A stretch of 64,000 bases of DNA from an uncultured Verrucomicrobiota bacterium (GTDB taxonomy: Bacteria > Verrucomicrobiota > Kiritimatiellia > CAIVKH01), in assembly GCA_937996795.1 (NCBI GenBank), contig CALKUH010000010.1, positions 1-64,000 on the forward strand, written 5' to 3'. This document shows, piece after piece, positions 47,975 through 55,267 of this stretch. A model generated the notes under the pieces. The model made no database searches. It was given only the letters and a program-made list of their open reading frames with translations, and was not told the origin of the DNA. The translations under genes and the position numbers were made by a program. The number at the start of each line of letters is the position of its first letter. Positions within the stretch are counted from its first letter, which is position 1.

Positions 47975-50604
47975 CGAACCCGATGCCGCACCCACGCTTC
48001 GTGCCCAGCGGAATTCCCGCGCTGGACGAGGTCGTGCGCGGCATCCGCCTCGGCGACAACGTGGTCTGGCAGGTCGACCAGCTCGACACCTACCACTCGG
48101 TGGTGGACCCGTTTGTCGCGCAGTCGCTCAAGGACGGACGCCGCCTCGTCTATGTCCGCTTCGCGCCGCATGAGGAAGTTGTCGCGCGCGACTCGCGCAT
48201 CGTCCGCTACGAACTCGATCCGACCCCCGGGTTCGACCAGTTCAGCCGAGCGGTCCACGAACTGATCGAACACGAGGGGCGTGGTGTGATGTATGTCTTC
48301 GACAGCATCTCCTCGCTCGCGGAAGAGTGGGCGACCGACGAAATGCTCGCGAATTTCTTCCAGGTGACGTGCCCCTTCCTTTTCCAACTCGACACCGTCG
48401 CCTACTTCGCACTGGACCGCAGCCGCCACGAGGCCGCGGCGGTCGCGCGCATCCGCCAGACCACGCAACTCCTGCTCGATACCTTCAGCGTCGGCCGCGA
48501 CCGCTATGTGCATCCGCTCAAGGTGGCGGAACGCTATGGGCCCCAGATGTTCCTGCCGCACCTCGCGCGCGGCGACCACTGGTCGCCCGTGCTGCAAAGC
48601 GGACTCGCCGCCGCGGCCGCGGCGCAGGCGGGCCGCCATGCGCTGCGGCGCGCGGGCGCGAGCCTCGCCCCCTGGGACAGCGTCCAGCAGCGCCTGCTGC
48701 CGCACCGCGACCTCGACATCGCGGCGGTGGACGCCGATCCCGAGTTGCGCGTCCTCAAGCGCGAGTTCATCCGCATGATGCTCGGCGACCAGGGCGCGCT
48801 GAACGAACTCGCTGACCGCCATATGCCGCTCGGCGCGCTGTTCGACATCCGCGACCGCCTGATCGGCTCGGGCCAGATCGGCGGCAAGGCGGCGGGCATG
48901 CTCGCCGCGCGCGCGATCCTGACGCACGGCGACGGCGCCGCGACCATCGCGCCGTTCCTCGAAAGCCACGACTCGTTCTTCATCGGCTCTGACGTCTTCT
49001 TCACCTTCCTCGTGATGAATGACCTCTTCCGCCTGCGCCTGCAGGTCTCGCGGCAGGCGTCCCTCTCGCGCGAGGAGTTCGCGGATGTGGAGCGCCGGTT
49101 CCTCGACGGCGTGTTCCCGGACGAGGTCATGGAGCAGTTCCAGAACCTGCTCGATTACTTCGGCCAGGCCCCCATCATCGTCCGCTCCAGCAGCCTGCTG
49201 GAGGACAGCGTCGGCAACGCCTTCGCGGGCAAATACCACAGCGAGTTCTGCCCGAACCAGGGCACGCCCGAGGAGCGCACGCTCGCCTTCCTCAACGCGG
49301 TCAAACGCGTGTACGCCAGCGCGCTCAACCCGGACGCGCTGTCGTATCGCCGCCGCCGCGGCCTGATCGAACGCGACGAGCAGATGGCGATCCTCGTCCA
49401 GCGCGTGTCGGGCATGCACTACCACCGCTACTTCTTCCCGAGCCTCGCGGGCGTCGCGTTCTCGCGGAATCTCTATGCGTGGACCGACCGCATCGACCCC
49501 GCGCAGGGCATCATCCGCCTCGTCTTCGGCCTCGGCACCCGCGCGGTGGACCGTGTCGGCGGCGACTACCCGCGCATGATCGCGATCAGCCATCCCGGCC
49601 TGCGCCCGGAAATCGGCGTGCGCATCGCGCGCTACTCGCAGCACAGCATGGACCTCATTGATCTCGACGCGCACGCGCTGGAGACGCGGCCCGTCTCCGA
49701 GGTGCTCAATCCGCCCGAATACCCCGGCCTGCACTACTTCGCGTCCGTGCTGGGCGAGGGCGGCGACCTGCGGGACCCGACGACGCCGTGGATCGAGGCC
49801 CCCGCTCGCTCGCTCGTCCTCACGTTCAACAATCTCATCACGCGCACGAATTTCGTACCGCTGCTTGGCGACATGCTGCGCCGCATCGAAACTGCCTACG
49901 GCCAGCCGGTGGACACCGAGTTCACCGCCTCCGTGCAAAGCGACGGAACCGTGACGATCAACCTGCTGCAGTGCCGTCCGCTGTGGATGCCGGGCGAGGG
50001 CGGGCGCGTCGAGTGGCCCGCCGAATTGCCGGCGGATCGCGTCCTCTTTCGCACCGACCGCATGATCAACGGCGGCGCGGTGCGCGGCCTGCGCTACCTG
50101 CTCTACATCGACCCGCGCGCCTACGCCGCGCTGCCGGACCCCGCGCGCAAGCGGTCGCTCGGCCGCGTCGTCGGCCGCATCAACAACCTGCCCGACGTGC
50201 AGCGCGAGCGCATCGTCATGATGGGCCCCGGCCGCTGGGGCAGCAGCAACATCGACCTCGGCGTCAACGTTGGCTACGGCGACATCGACAGCGCCGCCGT
50301 GCTCGTCGAACTCGCGCGCGAGGAACACGGCCACGTGCCCGAGGTGTCGTACGGCACGCACTTCTTTCAGGACCTCGTCGAGTCGCAGATCATCTATTTC
50401 CCCGTCTATCCTGACGATCCCGACAGTGCCTTCAACGAGGCGTTTTTCAAATCAGCGCCGAACCACCTTGCGGCGTTGCTGCCCGCCGACGCGGATGCGG
50501 CGTCCGTGATCCACCTCATCGACTTGGAACGCCTCCAGCCCGGCCTCCGCCTCACTGCCATCGCCGACCCCGCCCAGCGCCGCGCCGTGTGCTTCGTGGG
50601 GTAG
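47971..50604 (+). CDS. Fusion of a degenerate KaiC-like domain and PEP/pyruvate-binding (PPDK-N) domain
   Basis: The 877-residue protein opens with a RecA/KaiC-like segment ('PSGIPALDEVVRGIRLGDNVVWQVDQLDTYHSVVDPFVAQSLKDGRRLVYVRFAP'). The P-loop GxxGxGKT is absent; DQLDTYHS stands in its place. From about residue 300 it has 'IGSGQIGGKAAGMLAAR' and from about 404 the PPDK-N signature 'IIVRSSSLLEDSVGNAFAGKYHSEFC', then 'GLGTRAVDRVGGDYPRM'. The phosphohistidine and PEP-utiliser domains of PEP synthase are missing. A phosphotransfer or regulatory role is possible. The start overlaps the C-S lyase stop. Confidence 0.75.
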   Translation: MTNPMPHPRFVPSGIPALDEVVRGIRLGDNVVWQVDQLDTYHSVVDPFVAQSLKDGRRLVYVRFAPHEEVVARDSRIVRYELDPTPGFDQFSRAVHELIEHEGRGVMYVFDSISSLAEEWATDEMLANFFQVTCPFLFQLDTVAYFALDRSRHEAAAVARIRQTTQLLLDTFSVGRDRYVHPLKVAERYGPQMFLPHLARGDHWSPVLQSGLAAAAAAQAGRHALRRAGASLAPWDSVQQRLLPHRDLDIAAVDADPELRVLKREFIRMMLGDQGALNELADRHMPLGALFDIRDRLIGSGQIGGKAAGMLAARAILTHGDGAATIAPFLESHDSFFIGSDVFFTFLVMNDLFRLRLQVSRQASLSREEFADVERRFLDGVFPDEVMEQFQNLLDYFGQAPIIVRSSSLLEDSVGNAFAGKYHSEFCPNQGTPEERTLAFLNAVKRVYASALNPDALSYRRRRGLIERDEQMAILVQRVSGMHYHRYFFPSLAGVAFSRNLYAWTDRIDPAQGIIRLVFGLGTRAVDRVGGDYPRMIAISHPGLRPEIGVRIARYSQHSMDLIDLDAHALETRPVSEVLNPPEYPGLHYFASVLGEGGDLRDPTTPWIEAPARSLVLTFNNLITRTNFVPLLGDMLRRIETAYGQPVDTEFTASVQSDGTVTINLLQCRPLWMPGEGGRVEWPAELPADRVLFRTDRMINGGAVRGLRYLLYIDPRAYAALPDPARKRSLGRVVGRINNLPDVQRERIVMMGPGRWGSSNIDLGVNVGYGDIDSAAVLVELAREEHGHVPEVSYGTHFFQDLVESQIIYFPVYPDDPDSAFNEAFFKSAPNHLAALLPADADAASVIHLIDLERLQPGLRLTAIADPAQRRAVCFVG

Positions 50605-50618
50605 GTAGGGTGGGGACG

Positions 50619-50746
50619 ATGGTGTCGGGTTTCGGGTGTCGGGGAGGAATTACAGCCTCTGTAATTTACAGACGTTGCAGGCCTCAAAAAAAGAAATTAC
50701 AGACGTTGAAAAATCGCTTCCTCCCCGACACCCGAAACCCGACACC
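50619..50746. mobile_element. MITE-like hairpin element with copy B of the TTACAGACGTTG repeat
   Basis: Perfect 27-base inverted repeats (50619-50645 and 50720-50746) enclose 74 bases. The core holds ATTACAG-CCT-CTGTAAT, a small palindrome, and the 43-base repeat (50666-50708) that recurs at 10390-10432 with 2 differences. The element lies between two convergent genes, so its long hairpin could also stop transcription from both sides. It has no coding capacity. Confidence 0.7.
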
Positions 50747-50758
50747 TTCCTCCCCCTT

Positions 50759-51835
50759 TTACTCCGCCTGCGTGTATTCGCGGTCCAGCGGCGGGTTGTC
50801 CATCAACGCGGCGAGGCGCTGGTGGAGGCGGCGGGAGGTGAGCAGGCGGCGTTCGAGTTCGGCGGGGCTGAGCAGGTCCTCCGCGGGGTAGAGGCCGGAC
50901 ATCGCGTGGTGTTCGGTGCTGATGCCGGATTCCTCCAGCGCGGCGACGGCGTTCAGCCCGGCGGCGACCGCGAGGCCGGCGCGACCGGGCGCGACGGGGA
51001 TGCCGAGCAGCGGACGGCCGGGCCGGCCCACGGCGAGCGCGCGGCCGAGTCCCATCCGGTCGAGCAGCGCGATGATGCGTTCCGCCTCCGGCAACGCGAC
51101 GGCGGGTATTTCGCGGAAGCCCGCGAGGATCGCGCCGCTGCCGCTCCGCATTGCGGGCAATACGCGGGTCATCCGGCTTTTGATGAAGAGCAGCGCGGGA
51201 TCGAGCGTGCTGCCGTCGTAGTGGATCATGTGCGTGAAGCGGCGCGGCGCGTGGTCCTGCACGTCGAGCAAGCCCGCGAAGCGCGAGGCGACGGGGATGC
51301 CCGCCGCGCGCAGGGCGCCGTTGAGCGTGACGTTGCATACGGTGCCGACGAGAAAGTGGCCGTACGGCGCGGTCTGTCCGCACAACGACTCGCCCTCCAT
51401 GCCGAGCGCGAACCGGTGGGGGATGCCGTATGCCGTGCGCGCCAGCTCGCGCAGCAGATCGACCGCGGGCCGGAACGCGTCCACCGCCACGCGCGAGAGA
51501 TTCAGGATGATGCGCCCGCGTTTGCGCAGCGGGTCGAGATCCATGCGGAACGCAAGTTCGTCGAGGCGCGCCGCCGCCATGCTCATCCGCTCCGCGAGGC
51601 CGATGCGATTGAGCTCCGCCTGGCCCGCCGGCGTCATGCGCCGCCCGGCGCGGCCGAGGTTCTCCGTCCAGCCCCGCGCGTCCAGCGCCGCAAGATAGTT
51701 GCGCACCATACGCGGCTGCAGCGAGAAGCCATCCATCGCCAGCTCGTGCGCCAGCCGTGTTGCCCCCAACGCCCCGCCCGCCGCGCCCAGAATGCGCAGC
51801 AGCGACGGCAGCACGCGCTCGTCCACCCGATTCAT
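50759..51835 (-). CDS. nrpR: NrpR-like nitrogen regulator (winged helix plus DUF128 domain)
   Basis: The 358-residue protein has an N-terminal winged helix ('VLPSLLRILGAAGGALGATRLAHEL', 'RMVRNYLAALDARGWTENLGRAGRRMTPAGQAEL') and a single NrpR regulatory domain. The latter includes 'GRIILNLSRVAVDAF', 'GTVCNVTLNGALRAAGIPVASRFAGLLDVQ', 'AGLNAVAALEESGI' and 'HAMSGLYP'. In methanogens NrpR represses nitrogen genes and is released by 2-oxoglutarate. Here it is divergent from glutamate dehydrogenase, a natural target. The start is MNRVDERVLP; a TTG codon three residues upstream is also open. No ribosome binding site is visible. Confidence 0.8.
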   Translation of the reverse strand: MNRVDERVLPSLLRILGAAGGALGATRLAHELAMDGFSLQPRMVRNYLAALDARGWTENLGRAGRRMTPAGQAELNRIGLAERMSMAAARLDELAFRMDLDPLRKRGRIILNLSRVAVDAFRPAVDLLRELARTAYGIPHRFALGMEGESLCGQTAPYGHFLVGTVCNVTLNGALRAAGIPVASRFAGLLDVQDHAPRRFTHMIHYDGSTLDPALLFIKSRMTRVLPAMRSGSGAILAGFREIPAVALPEAERIIALLDRMGLGRALAVGRPGRPLLGIPVAPGRAGLAVAAGLNAVAALEESGISTEHHAMSGLYPAEDLLSPAELERRLLTSRRLHQRLAALMDNPPLDREYTQAE

Positions 51836-51839
51836 ATAA

Positions 51840-51906
51840 GGCAATAATGCCGCATAGAATCTTCAATAAACAGCTTATTGTGCGGGTTGGAGGGCAATAG
51901 TATGCC
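51840..51906. promoter_or_regulatory. Candidate NrpR operators and gdhA promoter
   Basis: The gap between nrpR and gdhA has GGCA-N6-TGCC at 51893-51906 and GGCA-N4-TGCC at 51840-51851. A possible gdhA promoter is TTATTG (51875-51880), 17 bases, TAGTAT (51898-51903), so the first site covers the -10. The second lies against the nrpR start codon. Known NrpR operators have GGAA-N6-TTCC or GGTA-N6-TACC form, the same layout with a different inner base. Confidence 0.5.
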
Positions 51907-51974
51907 GTTAGCGAGCTGCGGGTTGGGCCCCTCGCGTTCGCGCAACCCACGTGGATGGGCCGGAGGATTGGACG

Positions 51975-53225
51975 ATGAGCGAGTTGAATAATCCGTTCCT
52001 GATTGCGCAGAAGCAGTTTGATGAGGCGGCGGAGCTGTTGCAGTTGGACAAGGGCATGCGGGCGTTCCTGCGCTGGCCGATGCGCGAGTTCAAGTTTACG
52101 ATCCCGGTGCGGATGGACGACGGCACGACGCAGGTGTTCCACGGCTATCGCGTCCAGTACAACGACGCGCGCGGGCCGAACAAGGGCGGCCTGCGCTGGC
52201 ATCCGGACGAGACGATGGACACGGTGCGTGCGTTGTCGGCCTGGATGACATGGAAGACGGCGGTGGTGGATCTCCCGCTGGGCGGCGGCAAGGGCGGCGT
52301 GACGTGCGATCCGAAGAAGCTGTCCGAGGGCGAGAAGGAGCGGCTCGCGCGCGGCTGGATGCGCGTGGCGGCGCGGCAACTCGGCGAACATCGCGACTGT
52401 CCCGCGCCCGACGTCTATACGACGCCGCAGATCATGGCGTGGATGATGGACGAGTATGAAACCATCGTCGGCCGTTCCGAGCCGTCCGTGATCACGGGCA
52501 AGCCGCTGCCGCTCGGCGGTTCGAAGGGGCGCAACGATGCGACGGCGCGCGGCGGTGTGTACGCGGTGCGCGAGGCGTGCAAGCGGACGGGCGTGAATCC
52601 GCACGGCACCTACGCGATCCAGGGTTTCGGAAACGCGGGGCAGTATGCGGCGCTGCTGCATCCGGAGATTCTCGGCGGCGGGCGGCTCGTCGCGGTGTCG
52701 GACACGAGCGGCGGCATCTACAATCCGAAGGGGATCGATCCGAAAGCCATCGTCGAGCACAAGCTCAAGACCGGCGCGGTGTCGGGCTTCCCGGGCGCGG
52801 AAGCGATGGTGAACGACCAGTTGCTGGAACTGGAAGTCGAGGTGCTCTATCCGTCCGCGCTGGAGAACGTGCTGACGTCGCACAACGCGGGCCGGGTCCG
52901 CGCGAAGATCATCTGCGAACTGGCGAACGGGCCGACCACGCCGGACGCGGATGTCATCCTGCACGAGAAGGGCGTCCACGTGATTCCCGACTTCCTCGCG
53001 AACGCCGGCGGCGTAACCGTCAGCTACTTCGAGCAGGTCCAGGGTCACTACAACTACTTCTGGACGCTCGACGAAGTGTACCGCCAGCTCGACGCGCGCA
53101 TGACGCAGGCCTACAACGCCGTTTACGAGATGCACACCAAGCGCAAGGTCCACATGCGCCTCGCCGCCTACCTCGTATCCGTCGCCCGCGTCGCCGAAGC
53201 CGTCCGCCTCCGCGGCTGGGCCTGA
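51975..53225 (+). CDS. gdhA: Glutamate dehydrogenase (Glu/Leu/Phe/Val family)
   Basis: The 416-residue protein follows GGAGG by 8 bases. It has the family motifs 'GYRVQYNDARGPNKGGLRWHP', 'LPLGGGKGGVTCDPKKLS' with the catalytic lysines, 'GRNDATARGGVYAVREACK' and the Rossmann 'AIQGFGNAGQYAALLH'. It also has 'CELANGPTTPDAD' and 'NAGGVTVSYFEQVQ'. The length and motifs fit the catabolic/thermophile-type hexameric enzyme that interconverts glutamate and 2-oxoglutarate. The adjacent NrpR-like gene points to nitrogen control. Confidence 0.94.
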   Translation: MSELNNPFLIAQKQFDEAAELLQLDKGMRAFLRWPMREFKFTIPVRMDDGTTQVFHGYRVQYNDARGPNKGGLRWHPDETMDTVRALSAWMTWKTAVVDLPLGGGKGGVTCDPKKLSEGEKERLARGWMRVAARQLGEHRDCPAPDVYTTPQIMAWMMDEYETIVGRSEPSVITGKPLPLGGSKGRNDATARGGVYAVREACKRTGVNPHGTYAIQGFGNAGQYAALLHPEILGGGRLVAVSDTSGGIYNPKGIDPKAIVEHKLKTGAVSGFPGAEAMVNDQLLELEVEVLYPSALENVLTSHNAGRVRAKIICELANGPTTPDADVILHEKGVHVIPDFLANAGGVTVSYFEQVQGHYNYFWTLDEVYRQLDARMTQAYNAVYEMHTKRKVHMRLAAYLVSVARVAEAVRLRGWA

Positions 53226-53242
53226 TCCGCTGATCGGAAAAC

Positions 53243-53277
53243 AAAAAGCCCCGCGCCATTCGGCGCGGGGCTTTTTT
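53243..53277 (+). terminator. Rho-independent terminator after gdhA
   Basis: AAAAGCCCCGCGCC pairs with GGCGCGGGGCTTTT around an ATTC loop and ends in a six-T run. The symmetric A- and T-tracts let it work in both directions, for gdhA and for the converging DndB-like gene. Confidence 0.92.
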
Positions 53278-53289
53278 GTCGTCAGGTAG

Positions 53290-53310
53290 GGCGCGTTGGC
53301 CCAACGCGCC
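53290..53310. repeat. Perfect GGCGCGTTGG palindrome
   Basis: GGCGCGTTGG and CCAACGCGCC flank a single C. It lies just after the terminator, between gdhA and the DndB-like gene. It looks like another dispersed intergenic palindrome; it could also add to termination. Confidence 0.6.
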
Positions 53311-53373
53311 GCGGGTCCGTCCATCGCCGTCCTGAACGATTAACAGTTGAACCCAAGCGCATGAGGCGTTTGA

Positions 53374-54822
53374 TTAATCACTGTCGATGACGTCATGTCT
53401 AGACGGTAGCTGCAACTTCCAGCGAATCATGTCGCCGAGAATTGGCATAATGTCGTTATGCTTTGCCCCGAACCGAAACACCTCTTCCTTGTTGTCGAAT
53501 CCTCCGATGTCTCGATTCGCCCCAACCTCGTCGGACGGCAGATACCTCTTCAATCCAGGTAACGCGGCTTCGCGAGTGCTTTCGTCGAGCATGTAGTACC
53601 GCCACATCAGATTCTTGTGGGAGAAGTCCAATCGCGACATACCCTCAAAGAGAGTCCGCAGGTGGCTGCTGTTGGCGTCGCGACCGAATGCAAATGTATA
53701 CGTCAGCTTGGCCAGAGCCTTCAACATTACAGGCTGCGCCGCAACCGTTGCCTTCTTTGCCCCAGGCTCACCGAAGCCATCAATCGCCGCAACGTGCTCC
53801 CAGAATTTGGCAGCGACATCTTTCCGCTCTCGCACCACCTCGGGTTGAGCACCGCTGATGTTGGTTTTGTTGAGGAACAGGATTGCGTTGATTGCAATGA
53901 GGTCCTTGCGACTGATGTTGCCTTCATCACGGTGCCAATCGGTCACGTCACGCTCCACGACGTGCACTACTTCGTTATCAATCAGATCGTGCTTGATGAA
54001 GAGATTGACTGGATTTGCATTGTCGAATTGGAATGCAAGACTGGATTCGATCTTCTTGGCTAGGTTATTCAGATCGTGAAAGAGTTGGCGCTCCTGGTCT
54101 GCATTCAGCCCGAGATGGGCCTCTACCATGATCTTGCAGCGCGCTCGCGCTGTTTCGTAGAGTTCGGCCCACACCTTCAACTCATCCGTTTGAAGAGATT
54201 CCTCTTCCGACGTTGTGGCATAGAGTTGCGGCGTCTTGGGGTATCGATGGGTACTCAGAACTGCCTTGAGGAAATCGAATACCAAATCAATGGCTTTCCT
54301 GCGGTGCTGACCGTCAACTACCCAGAACACATGCCTGTCGGACAGGTAGACGGAAATCTTGCCGTCGGCTGCCCTTTCGACCCTAAGATCTAGTCCTCCG
54401 AAACGGCACTCACGAATATTCGCAGTTATGGGCTGTAGCGCTAAGTAGGGCTGCTCGCCGAGGTTCCGCTCGATCTCTAGGAGCTTCGGTGGGAGGGGTT
54501 TCGCTTCGGTGTGGTACTTTGCCTTCAACGATGCGACTAATCCTTTCAAGATGTAGACGGCGAGTTTCTTGGCGTGATTTGGATCCAGTTTTCTCTGGGC
54601 AACTGGCTGTCCACCGTAGCTTTCATTTTCAGCGATCGTGCGCTCATTTGCGACCTCCGACATCTCCCAGAACTGGTGCATCGGAATGCACAGTAGAAGT
54701 GTGTTGTTTCCCAGGTTATGCCCCGTCAGCACTGTGTAGGGGCGAGCGGAGGAGTCTCCCTCCTGCAGCAACTCGCTCAATTTCGTCTCTACTGGGCTGG
54801 CGCTCTCGTTTTGTACTTTCAT
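53374..54822 (-). CDS. Solitary DndB-like DGQHR-domain protein
   Basis: The 482-residue protein has the DGQHR motif in 'SDRHVFWVVDGQHRRKAIDLV' (residues 170-174) and the DndB-like opening 'YTVLTGHNLGNNTLLLCIPMHQFWEMSEVANERTI'. DndB represses the dnd DNA phosphorothioation genes in other bacteria. No dndA, dndC, dndD or dndE is in the window. The gene is visibly less GC-rich than its neighbours and richer in Lys and Asn, which suggests recent transfer. AAGGAAAA precedes the start, and a strong promoter embedded in four palindromes lies upstream. Confidence 0.8.
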   Translation of the reverse strand: MKVQNESASPVETKLSELLQEGDSSARPYTVLTGHNLGNNTLLLCIPMHQFWEMSEVANERTIAENESYGGQPVAQRKLDPNHAKKLAVYILKGLVASLKAKYHTEAKPLPPKLLEIERNLGEQPYLALQPITANIRECRFGGLDLRVERAADGKISVYLSDRHVFWVVDGQHRRKAIDLVFDFLKAVLSTHRYPKTPQLYATTSEEESLQTDELKVWAELYETARARCKIMVEAHLGLNADQERQLFHDLNNLAKKIESSLAFQFDNANPVNLFIKHDLIDNEVVHVVERDVTDWHRDEGNISRKDLIAINAILFLNKTNISGAQPEVVRERKDVAAKFWEHVAAIDGFGEPGAKKATVAAQPVMLKALAKLTYTFAFGRDANSSHLRTLFEGMSRLDFSHKNLMWRYYMLDESTREAALPGLKRYLPSDEVGANRDIGGFDNKEEVFRFGAKHNDIMPILGDMIRWKLQLPSRHDVIDSD

Positions 54823-54855
54823 TGAATTTTCCTTATTTTGATCGGCTCTTCGCTA

Positions 54856-54931
54856 ATCCTGGATAGATTTATACACAATCCAGGATGGTTGTCAAATCAA
54901 TCCAGGATTATTATCGATATTGTCCTGGATG
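54856..54931 (-). promoter_or_regulatory. Promoter of the DndB-like gene inside a 22-bp phased operator array
   Basis: Four ATCC(A/T)GGAT palindromes are centred at 54861, 54883, 54905 and 54927, exactly 22 bases apart; only the fourth has one changed base. On the reverse strand TTGACA (54896-54891), 16 bases, TATAAA (54874-54869) form a near-consensus promoter. One palindrome covers the start site, one the spacer, and one abuts the -35. Binding on one DNA face would block the promoter, probably by autoregulation. Confidence 0.8.
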
Positions 54932-55267
54932 ATTTGCCGATCTATTGTTTTCGAGATGTTTCCGTGCAAAATATTGGCCGCTTGGGTCGGACTACAGTTT
55001 TCTGGCGCGGGGCGTTCGGGGTCGGACCACGACGGGTGCGTAATGGCAAGGGGTTACATCAAAAATCGGTCGTATGAGGCCCCTTAGAAGCTATCCAGAG
55101 GGCGGAAAACGGGTTGTAAGGCATTGGGGGCGGGGTGGCTCCCGTTCGACATGGAAGCGGATGCCTTGCCACAAGAGGCACAAAGGACACAAATTTTGTG
55201 AATTCTGTGCGTTTTGTGGCGGATGAGATCGGGATGTGTCCGATCGTCAACCGTTTGTGGATCACGA
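54932..55267. other. Intergenic region with a CACAAA-type palindrome
   Basis: I see no gene in this 336-base stretch. At 55169-55219 two arms of about 25 bases meet without a loop and pair imperfectly (CCACAA, GCACA and CACAAA words on the left; TTTGTG, TGTGC and TTGTGG on the right). The arms include the AGAGGCACAAAGG word also found at 45659-45671. The left part of the region is AT-rich like the DndB-like gene. Confidence 0.6.

Noticed and set aside
54838..55077. Forward 79-codon frame overlapping the 22-bp array
   Set aside because: It starts inside the operator array, has no ribosome binding site and no recognisable domain.
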